A stretch of 64,000 nucleotides of DNA, taken from NCBI RefSeq assembly GCF_963662885.1, contig NZ_OY760065.1, positions 506,001 through 570,000 of the forward strand, in the 5' to 3' direction. Source of the stretch: an uncultured Pseudodesulfovibrio sp. GTDB lineage: Bacteria; Desulfobacterota; Desulfovibrionia; Desulfovibrionales; Desulfovibrionaceae. The translations under genes were made by a program, and so were the position numbers. Positions 51,850 to 58,916 of the stretch are shown piece by piece; position 1 is the stretch's first letter, and each line of letters begins with the position of its first letter. The notes beneath the pieces are model-generated. The model saw only the letters and a list, made by a program, of their open reading frames with translations, did no database searches and had not been told where the DNA came from.

Positions 51850-51888
51850 ATGGTTGACCGACACACTCCAACGACCTAGGTTCATGAA

Positions 51889-52116
51889 ATGGGAATAGAA
51901 CTCAAATGCTTCGCCACCCTGAGGGACTATCTGCCGGAAAACGGTGACGATTACCCGGTTGAGCCGGGTGAGACCATCCGCTCGCTGGTCGCCAAGCTCG
52001 GCATCCCGGAAGAGGACGTGACCATCATGTTCATCAACGCCCTGCGCTCCGACCTGGACAGCGAAATCAAGGACGGCGATCGCGTGGGGTTGTTCCCCCC
52101 GGTGGGCGGAGGTTAG
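51889..52116 (+). CDS. MoaD/ThiS-like ubiquitin-fold sulfur carrier
   Basis: 75 residues of the beta-grasp MoaD type: IELKCFATLRDYLP, VEPGETIRSLVAKLGIP, KDGDRVGLFPPVGGG. It ends in a glycine pair plus one more Gly, as needed for adenylation and thiocarboxylation. The adjacent E1-like gene is its probable activator. Being next to AOR, it probably supplies dithiolene sulfur for the tungsten pterin, possibly as a dedicated second MoaD. Confidence 0.88.
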   Translation: MGIELKCFATLRDYLPENGDDYPVEPGETIRSLVAKLGIPEEDVTIMFINALRSDLDSEIKDGDRVGLFPPVGGG

Positions 52117-52120
52117 GCGC

Positions 52121-52957
52121 ATGCCCGCCTCTCTCGAAGACTCCATCCGGAGTCTCGCTTACTCCCGCGCCCTGCCCTGGGGCGATTCGGGGGCGGTTCT
52201 TGACGTCCATAGCGTTGCCGAACTGACCCGTGTCCATGGGGTACCTGGCCACGAAATCGAGGCCCTGGCCCTGGATCTGGACATCACCCCTGTCCGCTAT
52301 CTGCGCAATCGCCAATCCATCAGCCGAGAGGAACAGATCCGTCTGCTCCGGGCGAACGTAGCCCAAGTGGGACTCGGTGGCCTGGGAGGCTCTCTGCTTG
52401 AGCAATTTCTGCGCCTGGGCATCGGCCGGGTTCGCGCCGCGGACGGTGACCTGTTCGAGGCTTCGAACCTGAACCGACAGGCCCTGTCCTCACTGGACGG
52501 ACTGGACCGTGAAAAGACCGATGCAGCCCATCTGCGGGCTCAAGCGATCAACCCCTCGGTCTCCCTGGAGACACACGCCGAGTATCTCACGCCGGAAACA
52601 CTTCCGGAGTTTCTAGACGGCTGCACAGTGGCCGTGGACGCTCTTGGGGGCCTGACCATGCGCGGTCACCTGCAGGAGGCCGCATCCCGGGCGGGAATCC
52701 CGCTTGTGACCGGAGCCCTGGCCGGATGGAGCGGGTACGTTGCCGTCGTCATGCCCGGCCAACTGGGACCGGCCGACCTCATGGGCACGAATAACGGCGG
52801 AGAGGAAAGACTCGGCTGTCCAGCTCCTTCCGTGAACGTAGTGGCTTCGCTTATGGCCTCGGAAGTGGTCAATGTCCTCACCGGCGCGCCGACTCTGGCG
52901 GGACAAATGCTGGTCATGGATTTGCGCTCGCATACATTCGAGACCATTTCGCTCTGA
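52121..52957 (+). CDS. E1-like adenylyltransferase (MoeB/ThiF/HesA family)
   Basis: 278 residues with an N-terminal extension (about 1-80), then the ATP loop VGLGGLGGSLLE, the acidic DGDLFEASNLNRQ motif and EKTDAA, all typical of E1-like enzymes that adenylate a MoaD or ThiS C-terminus. The paired CxxC zinc motifs of classical MoeB are not seen; a conserved Cys sits in RLGCPAP. It starts 4 bases after the MoaD-like stop. Confidence 0.9.
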   Translation: MPASLEDSIRSLAYSRALPWGDSGAVLDVHSVAELTRVHGVPGHEIEALALDLDITPVRYLRNRQSISREEQIRLLRANVAQVGLGGLGGSLLEQFLRLGIGRVRAADGDLFEASNLNRQALSSLDGLDREKTDAAHLRAQAINPSVSLETHAEYLTPETLPEFLDGCTVAVDALGGLTMRGHLQEAASRAGIPLVTGALAGWSGYVAVVMPGQLGPADLMGTNNGGEERLGCPAPSVNVVASLMASEVVNVLTGAPTLAGQMLVMDLRSHTFETISL

Positions 52958-52978
52958 TTTGGTGTCAAGCCCTGCTCC

Positions 52979-53000
52979 ATTATGTTTGTATTGACGTAAT
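52979..53000. promoter_or_regulatory. Inverted repeat overlapping the modE-tup promoter
   Basis: ATTATG, ten bases, CGTAAT, the same layout as at 49933-49954. Here it overlaps the -35 box, as expected for repression. Confidence 0.6.
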
Positions 53001-53018
53001 TCCAAAAAATCGTCTATT
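52991..53018 (+). promoter_or_regulatory. Candidate promoter of the modE-tup operon
   Basis: TTGACG (52991-52996), 16 bases, TCTATT (53013-53018), 63 bases before the ModE-like ATG. Confidence 0.55.
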
Positions 53019-53080
53019 TTCCTCACTTGGTAGAACACCTTTCGCATCTGTTTTTAGACTAGAGAACTCCGAGGTACTTC

Positions 53081-53467
53081 ATGAATCGCAACCCCGAAAC
53101 CATTCTGCGACTCCGCGTCTGGCTGGAACAAGAGGATCAAACCTACATAGGCATAGGCAGCACTCTGCTGCTGCAGCAGGTGGAAAAGCTGGGCTCCCTA
53201 CGCAAGGCCTCCGAAGCCCTGGGCATGTCCTACAGAAGGGCATGGGGGAAACTGAAAAACGCAGAAGAGCGTATCGGCAAGCCACTGGTTGAAAAGACCA
53301 AGGGCAAAGGACAACGCTTCAACCTCTCGCCCTACGGCAAGGAAGTTATGGAAAGATTCCTCCATTTCTACCTCGACGTGGAGGAATACGCCACCAAGCG
53401 CGCCTCGGAACTTTTGGAAATGGATGTCAAGAAATCCGGTGAATTCTACCGGGATGATACGGAATAG
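53081..53467 (+). CDS. ModE-like winged-helix regulator without a metal-binding domain
   Basis: 128 residues resembling the DNA-binding half of ModE: GIGSTLLLQQVEKLGSLRKA, SYRRAWGKLKNAEERIGKPL, KGQRFNLSPYGKEV. The MOP oxyanion-binding domains of full ModE are missing, so it either senses tungstate through another partner or binds DNA constitutively. It is the first gene of the tup operon. The inverted repeat at its own promoter and before AOR is a candidate binding site. Confidence 0.88.
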   Translation: MNRNPETILRLRVWLEQEDQTYIGIGSTLLLQQVEKLGSLRKASEALGMSYRRAWGKLKNAEERIGKPLVEKTKGKGQRFNLSPYGKEVMERFLHFYLDVEEYATKRASELLEMDVKKSGEFYRDDTE

Positions 53468-53521
53468 AACCTCATGTTGGTTGAGGTCCGCGGATATAAC
53501 TGTTCATCAATGGAGGAAAAA

Positions 53522-54346
53522 ATGAAACGTTTGCTTATCGCCGCCCTGTCCTGCCTCATTGCCGTGGCCATGGCCCTGCCCGCGCTGGCCGGCCAGACCC
53601 TGATGATGGCTACCACCACCAGCACCGCCAACACCGGTCTGCTGGACGAGCTGATCGTGCCCAAATTCCTGAAGGACACCGGCATCGAGATCAAGTTCGT
53701 GGCCGTTGGTACCGGCAAGGCCCTCAAAATGGCCGAAAACTGCGATGTGGATGTGGTCCTGGTCCATGCCCCCGCCGCTGAGCAGGCCTACGTGGACAAG
53801 GGCGTCCTCGTTGACCGCAAGGAACTGATGTACAATGACTTCGTCATCATCGGCCCGGCCTCCGACCCGGCGGGCGTCAAGGGTATGGACGTGGCCCAGG
53901 CCCTGAAGACCATTGCCGAGAAGCAGGCCGTGTTCGCAAGCCGTGGCGACAACTCCGGCACCAACAAGAAGGAGCTTTCCTTGTGGAAGGCCGCCGGAAT
54001 GGCCGTGCCCGAGAAGGACGCCTGGTACATCCAGACCGGTCAGGGCATGCTCCCGACCATCAACATTGCCAATGAAAAGAACGGCTACACCATGACCGAC
54101 CGCGGTACCTACATCAAGTACGCGGACACCAAGGGCGGCAACCCGCCGCTGGTGGTCCTGGTTGAAGGCGACAAGGTCCTGTTCAACCAGTACAGCGCCC
54201 TGGCCGTGAATACCGCCAAGTGCAAGTCCGCCCAGTACGACCTGGCCACCAAGTTCATCAACTGGATGGCCTCCGACGACACCCAGAAGGCCATCGGCGA
54301 CTTCAAGCTGCTCGGCAAGAAGCTGTTCATCCCCAACGCCAAATAA
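53522..54346 (+). CDS. tupA: Tungstate-binding periplasmic protein TupA
   Basis: 274 residues: a signal peptide ending at ALAGQ, then the oxyanion motif TTTS (31-34) in MATTTSTANTGLLD, which marks TupA rather than ModA or WtpA. Further family segments are SRGDNSGTNKKE and QTGQGMLPTI. The ATG at 53522 follows TGGAGGAAAAA and is preferred over an upstream ATG. It delivers tungstate to TupBC. A terminator hairpin after the gene may keep TupA in excess over TupBC. Confidence 0.95.
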   Translation: MKRLLIAALSCLIAVAMALPALAGQTLMMATTTSTANTGLLDELIVPKFLKDTGIEIKFVAVGTGKALKMAENCDVDVVLVHAPAAEQAYVDKGVLVDRKELMYNDFVIIGPASDPAGVKGMDVAQALKTIAEKQAVFASRGDNSGTNKKELSLWKAAGMAVPEKDAWYIQTGQGMLPTINIANEKNGYTMTDRGTYIKYADTKGGNPPLVVLVEGDKVLFNQYSALAVNTAKCKSAQYDLATKFINWMASDDTQKAIGDFKLLGKKLFIPNAK

Positions 54347-54365
54347 GACAATACGTCTGACTCGA

Positions 54366-54401
54366 CGGGGGAGGGAGGCGGCAACTCCCTCCCCCGTTTT
54401 T
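54366..54401 (+). terminator. Intra-operon terminator between tupA and tupB
   Basis: CGGGGGAGGGAG and CTCCCTCCCCCG form a perfect 12-bp stem around a 7-nt loop, followed by five T, only 14 bases before tupB. Partial read-through would give more binding protein than membrane parts. Confidence 0.88.
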
Positions 54402-54414
54402 ACGAGAATACGCT

Positions 54415-55110
54415 ATGGATTATCTGCTTGAAGGCTTTCGCCAGGGATTCATGCTCCTTTTCTCGGGAAACCCCGAGGCCTATTCCGCCATCTGGGCTAC
54501 GGTCTATGCATCGACCCTGTCCATGTTCTGCAGTCTCGCCATAGGCGTCCCGTTGGGCTTTCTGCTCGGCTACAAGAAATTTCCCGGAAAGAAGGTTGTC
54601 CACACCATCGTGGACACCCTGCTCTCCTTCCCCACCGTGGTCATCGGGTTGGTGGTCTATGCCTTCCTGACCCGCAACGGTCCACTGGGCGGCACGGGTC
54701 TGCTCTTCACCATTCCGGGCATGGCCATCGGCCAGACCCTGCTCGGCCTGCCCATCATCATCGCCATGACCGCAAACGCCGTTGAAGGCCTGGACAAGCG
54801 ACTGCCCATGACCCTGATCACACTGGGCGCCAGCCCTGCCCAAATGATGTGGGCCACGGTCCTCGAGGCCCGGTATTCGATCATGCTCGCGGCCATGGCC
54901 GCCTACGGACGCATCGTTTCCGAAGTGGGCATCTCCATGATGGTCGGCGGCAACATCAAGTGGCACACACGAACCATCACCACAGCCATCGCACTGGAAA
55001 CGGGCAAAGGTGAATTCGCCGTGGGCATCGCGCTGGGCATGGTCCTGCTGACTGTCGCCCTGCTGGTAAACATCGGTGCCGCAGGCCTCAAGAAGCGAGC
55101 CGTCCAATGA
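54415..55110 (+). CDS. tupB: Tungstate ABC transporter permease TupB
   Basis: 231 residues with five to six membrane segments and the permease EAA-type loop ITLGASPAQMMWATVLEARY. Typical TupB sequence is TLLSFPTVVIGLVVYAFL. Its stop overlaps the tupC start by four bases. It forms the membrane channel for tungstate uptake with TupC. Confidence 0.94.
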   Translation: MDYLLEGFRQGFMLLFSGNPEAYSAIWATVYASTLSMFCSLAIGVPLGFLLGYKKFPGKKVVHTIVDTLLSFPTVVIGLVVYAFLTRNGPLGGTGLLFTIPGMAIGQTLLGLPIIIAMTANAVEGLDKRLPMTLITLGASPAQMMWATVLEARYSIMLAAMAAYGRIVSEVGISMMVGGNIKWHTRTITTAIALETGKGEFAVGIALGMVLLTVALLVNIGAAGLKKRAVQ

Positions 55111-55760
55111 CCATGCCGCTGATCACCCTCAACAACATTCGACAACGATACTCGGACCGGACTGTCCTCGAAATAGAGCACCTGGAGTTCGGGGAAGGAA
55201 CTATTACCGGTCTGGCCGGCCCCAACGGCTCGGGTAAATCCACCCTACTGCGCCTGCTCGCCTTTCTGGAGCCTCCGGTTAAGGGAACCATCCATTTTCT
55301 AGGGCAAGCCGCCACGGCCAAATCGGCCGTCAATCGGCAGGTCACCCTGCTGGTCCAGGAGCCCTACCTGCTCAAACGCACGGTTTTCGCAAACGTGGCG
55401 TACGGGCTGCGCATCCGCAAAAAGAACGACATCCCGGCCAAGGTATTCCGCGCCCTGGAAGTCGTCGGCCTCGACCCCGAAGTTTTCGCCAAACGGCAGT
55501 GGTACGAGCTGTCCGGCGGCGAAGTCCAGCGAGTCGCCCTGGCGGCGCGGCTGGTCCTCAAGCCCAAGCTTCTGCTCATGGACGAGCCCACGGCCAGCCT
55601 GGACGCCAAAAGCGCCGAGCTGATCCATCAGGCCGCCCTGTCCGCCCGCGACGAGTACGGCGCGGCCCTGGTCGTGGCCAGCCATGACATGGGTTGGCTC
55701 AAAGCGGTCACGGACCACATTCATTACCTCGAAAACGGTCACCTGGTACGGACCGTCTAA
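55107..55760 (+). CDS. tupC: Tungstate ABC transporter ATPase TupC
   Basis: 217 residues with Walker A GPNGSGKST, Q loop in LVQEPYLL, signature LSGGEVQRVALAARL and Walker B LLLMDEPTASLD. Length and motifs are complete. It is translated with tupB (ATGA overlap) and followed after 15 bases by the MobB-like gene. Confidence 0.94.
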   Translation: MTMPLITLNNIRQRYSDRTVLEIEHLEFGEGTITGLAGPNGSGKSTLLRLLAFLEPPVKGTIHFLGQAATAKSAVNRQVTLLVQEPYLLKRTVFANVAYGLRIRKKNDIPAKVFRALEVVGLDPEVFAKRQWYELSGGEVQRVALAARLVLKPKLLLMDEPTASLDAKSAELIHQAALSARDEYGAALVVASHDMGWLKAVTDHIHYLENGHLVRTV

Positions 55761-55775
55761 ACGTTCGGAGGAACC

Positions 55776-56483
55776 ATGAAGGCAGTCTCCATTGTCGGTC
55801 CCAAGAATTCCGGCAAAACCACTCTGGGCGTGGAACTCGCCCGTCACTTCAAGGAACAGGGACTGACCGTGTCCGCGGCCAAGTTCAGCCACCACGAATT
55901 TGATTGGAGCGACACGGACACCACGGATTATGCCGCCGTCTGCGACACCGTCGCCGGGCTGGCCCCCAAGGAAACCTTCATCCACTGGACCGGTCACCGT
56001 TTTCTGCCCGATCTGCTGCCGCTTTTGACCAACGACGTGCTCATCGTGGAAGGAGGCAAGGAGCTTGGTTTCCTGCCCCGTATCCTCTGCCTGCGCGGAG
56101 ACCTCTCCGACGGCATCGACTGGCTCCACCCGGAACTGGCCATCGCCAGCGTGGGCGATACGTCCGTTGAAGGCGTTCCGGTGATCAACGACATCCCCGC
56201 ACTGGCCGACACGGTACTCGAGAAAGGATTCTTTCTGCCGGGCATGGACTGCGAGACCTGTGGCCGTCCGGACTGCCGCACCCTGGCCTCGGAGATCGTA
56301 GCCGGCAAGACCACGACCCGGGCCTGCCTGGCCATGCACAACTCCATCCAGGTGGACATCGACGGCGCAGTGGTCGGCATGAAGCCCTTCGTCGAGGACA
56401 TCATCTCCGCCTCCATCCGCGAGATGATCCGCACCCTCAAGGGGTACGCACCGGGCAAAGCCACCATCAAGCTGGACGTCTAA
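55776..56483 (+). CDS. MobB-like GTP-binding protein with C-terminal cysteine cluster
   Basis: 235 residues. The P-loop GPKNSGKTT and following sequence match MobB, which helps attach a nucleotide to molybdopterin. The central VLIVEGGKELGFLPRI fits the same family. Beyond MobB's usual length there is a cysteine-rich segment (MDCETCGRPDCRTLA, then RACLAMHNSIQ) that could bind an iron-sulfur cluster. Placement at the end of tupABC suggests a role in the tungsten cofactor. It ends 3 bases before trmL. Confidence 0.82.
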   Translation: MKAVSIVGPKNSGKTTLGVELARHFKEQGLTVSAAKFSHHEFDWSDTDTTDYAAVCDTVAGLAPKETFIHWTGHRFLPDLLPLLTNDVLIVEGGKELGFLPRILCLRGDLSDGIDWLHPELAIASVGDTSVEGVPVINDIPALADTVLEKGFFLPGMDCETCGRPDCRTLASEIVAGKTTTRACLAMHNSIQVDIDGAVVGMKPFVEDIISASIREMIRTLKGYAPGKATIKLDV

Positions 56484-56486
56484 CCC

Positions 56487-56948
56487 ATGCGTATTGTCCT
56501 TTTCGAGCCGGAGATTCCACCCAACACCGGCAATATCGCCCGGCTGTGCGCCGCCACGAAAACCCCGCTGCATCTCATCGAGCCGCTGGGGTTCACTATT
56601 GACGACAAACACCTCAAGCGCGCCGGGTTGGATTACTGGCCGCATGTTGACGTGACCGTGCACCCCAACTTCGAACAGTTTCTGGATGTCATTGCCCCGC
56701 CGCGGCTCGTCATGGCAACCACCAAGGGGAGCATCCCCCACCACCGCTTCGAATTCAGAGCGGACGACGCCATCGTCCTGGGACCCGAGACGCGAGGCCT
56801 GCCCATGGACCTCATGGAAGGCCATCCCAAGGTGCGCATCCCCATCTGGGGCGAAGTTCGAAGCCTGAACCTCTCCACGGCCACGGGCATCCTGCTTTTC
56901 GAGGCCCTGCGACAGACCGACCTGATAGTGGACGACTTCCCGGCTTGA
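56487..56948 (+). CDS. trmL: tRNA (cytidine/uridine-34-2'-O)-methyltransferase TrmL
   Basis: 153 residues of the SPOUT family: EPEIPPNTGNIARLCAA, LVLGPETRGLP (here IVLGPETRGLP) and IPIWGEVRSLNLSTATGI, the knotted SAM site. It methylates the wobble ribose of certain leucine tRNAs in known cases. The length is normal. It follows the tungsten operon closely, probably by chance. Confidence 0.94.
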   Translation: MRIVLFEPEIPPNTGNIARLCAATKTPLHLIEPLGFTIDDKHLKRAGLDYWPHVDVTVHPNFEQFLDVIAPPRLVMATTKGSIPHHRFEFRADDAIVLGPETRGLPMDLMEGHPKVRIPIWGEVRSLNLSTATGILLFEALRQTDLIVDDFPA

Positions 56949-57024
56949 GTTTTCACACATCGAACGGTAGAGTTCGACAGTCCAAACAATTCCGAACCCT
57001 TTCAACAAAGAACGCGTACACTCC

Positions 57025-58041
57025 ATGAAACTACTCGTGACAGGCGGCTGCGGATTCATCGGCACCAATTTCATCCGGCTCATGCTCGCGTCGCATCCGG
57101 ATTGGTCCATCCTCAATCTGGACAAACTGACCTACGCGGGGAACCGCCTGAACCTCCTCGATCTGGAGGAAAACGAGCCGCGATACGACTTCGTCCAGGG
57201 CGACATCTGCGACCGTGAACTGGTCATGGACATACTGACCGGCAACGGCATCGACGCGGTGGTCAACTTCGCGGCCGAGTCCCACGTGGACCGCTCCATC
57301 AACGACCCTTCACCGTTTGTGACCACCAACGTGGGCGGAGCGCAGAACCTCTTGGAGTGCGCCCGCCAGTGCGGCACCGGCCGGTTCGTCCATGTCTCCA
57401 CGGACGAGGTTTACGGCACGCTCGGACCGTCCGGCAAATTCACCGAAACCACGCCGCTGGCGCCCAACAGCCCGTATTCTGCAAGCAAGGCGGGAGCGGA
57501 CCTCATGGCCCGGGCCTACTTCGAAACCTACGGTTTTCCGGTGCTGATCACCCGCTGCTCCAACAATTACGGTCCCTACCAGTTTCCCGAGAAGCTCATC
57601 CCGCTCATGTACCTGAACGCCAAGGCGGACAAACCCTTGCCTGTTTACGGCGATGGTCTCAACGTACGCGACTGGATCTATGTGGACGATCACTGCCGAG
57701 GCGTGGAACTGACCTTGACCAAAGGCCGCGAGGGGCAAGCATACAACTTCGGCGGGAACGCCGAGGAAGCCAATATTTCCGTGGTCAAGACCCTGCTGTC
57801 CATCGTAGGCAAGCCGGAGTCGCTGATCACTTTCGTTACCGACCGGCCGGGCCACGACAAACGGTACGCCATGGACTACTCCCTGGCTGCCCAGGAGCTC
57901 GGCTTTGCCCCGACGCTGCCCTTCGACCAGGGCCTGGCCCGGACCATTGCCTGGTACGAGGCCAACACCACATGGCTGGAACAGGTGCAAAGCGGCGAAT
58001 ACCGGACGTTCATGGATTCCTGGTACGGGGAGCGCGCCTGA
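57025..58041 (+). CDS. rfbB: dTDP-glucose 4,6-dehydratase RfbB
   Basis: Second step of dTDP-L-rhamnose synthesis. The 338 residues have the NAD loop GGCGFIGTNF, catalytic STDEVYGTL and YSASKAG (YxxxK), and RCSNNYGPYQFPEKLIPL. All catalytic residues are present. Its stop shares one base with the rfbD start. rfbA and rfbC are not in the window. Confidence 0.96.
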   Translation: MKLLVTGGCGFIGTNFIRLMLASHPDWSILNLDKLTYAGNRLNLLDLEENEPRYDFVQGDICDRELVMDILTGNGIDAVVNFAAESHVDRSINDPSPFVTTNVGGAQNLLECARQCGTGRFVHVSTDEVYGTLGPSGKFTETTPLAPNSPYSASKAGADLMARAYFETYGFPVLITRCSNNYGPYQFPEKLIPLMYLNAKADKPLPVYGDGLNVRDWIYVDDHCRGVELTLTKGREGQAYNFGGNAEEANISVVKTLLSIVGKPESLITFVTDRPGHDKRYAMDYSLAAQELGFAPTLPFDQGLARTIAWYEANTTWLEQVQSGEYRTFMDSWYGERA

Positions 58042-58916
58042 TGCGCATACAGGACGCACGCGTAGCCATTCTCGGTGGCCGGACCGGTCTGCTCGGCCAA
58101 GCCCTGACCAAGGCATTCGATCAGGCGGGGGCTCAAGCCTTCCCCTTGTCCAGGCAGGATTGCGACGTGCTCGACCCCATGTCCGTGGAAGTATGGCTGG
58201 ACAAGAACGACCCGGACCTGCTGATCAACGCCACGGGCTACACCCAGGTGGACCTGGCCGAAGACGAGCCGGAAATGGCCTTCGCCCTGAACGGGACGGT
58301 CCCGCCGCTACTGGCCACTCTGGCCGCCCGCAGGGCCATTCCCTTTGTCCACTACAGCACGGATTTCGTATTCAACGGCCTCAAGAAGACCCCCTACACC
58401 GAGTACGACGAACCCTGCGCCTCGTCGGTTTACGGCATCAGCAAGGCGGACGGGGAACGCGGCCTGCTCAAGCTGGGCTACAAACGCACCCTGATCATCC
58501 GCATCTCCTGGCTCTTTGGCCCAGGGAGAACAAATTTCGTCAAGAAGATATTAGGCTTGGCAGACGTTCACAAGAAACTGACCGTGGTCAACGACCAGAT
58601 TGGTTCCCCTTCGTACGCCCCTGACATAGCGGACAATACCGTCAAGCTGCTTGAAAAGGACGCGGCAGGATTGTTCCACCTTGCCAACTCGGGGCACACG
58701 TCCTGGCACGGACTGGCCAACACCGCCGTGATGATGGCGAACAAGAACTGCATAGTCTCGCCGATCCCCACCACGGCCTATCCGACCAAGGCCACCCGGC
58801 CGCACTACTCGGTACTCGATTTGTCAAAATTCACGAGGACTACGGGGCTGACACCGCGCCCCTGGGAAGACGCGCTCAAGCAATACGTGATGGGCGATCT
58901 CGGCCTGGGTGCCTAG
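58041..58916 (+). CDS. rfbD: dTDP-4-dehydrorhamnose reductase RfbD
   Basis: Last step of dTDP-L-rhamnose synthesis. 291 residues from the ATG at 58041: ILGGRTGLLGQAL, NATGYTQVDLAEDEPE, YSTDFVFNG and the YGISK (YxxxK) catalytic pair, then SWLFGPGRTNFVK. The frame is open far upstream into rfbB, but that extension has no family sequence and is rejected. It supplies rhamnose for cell-surface polysaccharide. Confidence 0.93.
   Translation: MRIQDARVAILGGRTGLLGQALTKAFDQAGAQAFPLSRQDCDVLDPMSVEVWLDKNDPDLLINATGYTQVDLAEDEPEMAFALNGTVPPLLATLAARRAIPFVHYSTDFVFNGLKKTPYTEYDEPCASSVYGISKADGERGLLKLGYKRTLIIRISWLFGPGRTNFVKKILGLADVHKKLTVVNDQIGSPSYAPDIADNTVKLLEKDAAGLFHLANSGHTSWHGLANTAVMMANKNCIVSPIPTTAYPTKATRPHYSVLDLSKFTRTTGLTPRPWEDALKQYVMGDLGLGA

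Noticed and set aside
50073..51866. Open frame of about 597 codons opposite AOR
   Set aside because: Gly/Asp/His/Val-rich shadow of a highly biased gene; AOR is unambiguous on the plus strand.
51854..51882. TTGACC-N17-TAGGTT as promoter of the MoaD-like gene
   Set aside because: The -10 is poor and the predicted start falls on the ATG itself; not strong enough to list as a promoter.
57357..58040. N-terminal extension of rfbD into rfbB
   Set aside because: No homology in the extension; the ATG at 58041 gives the normal RfbD length and start.
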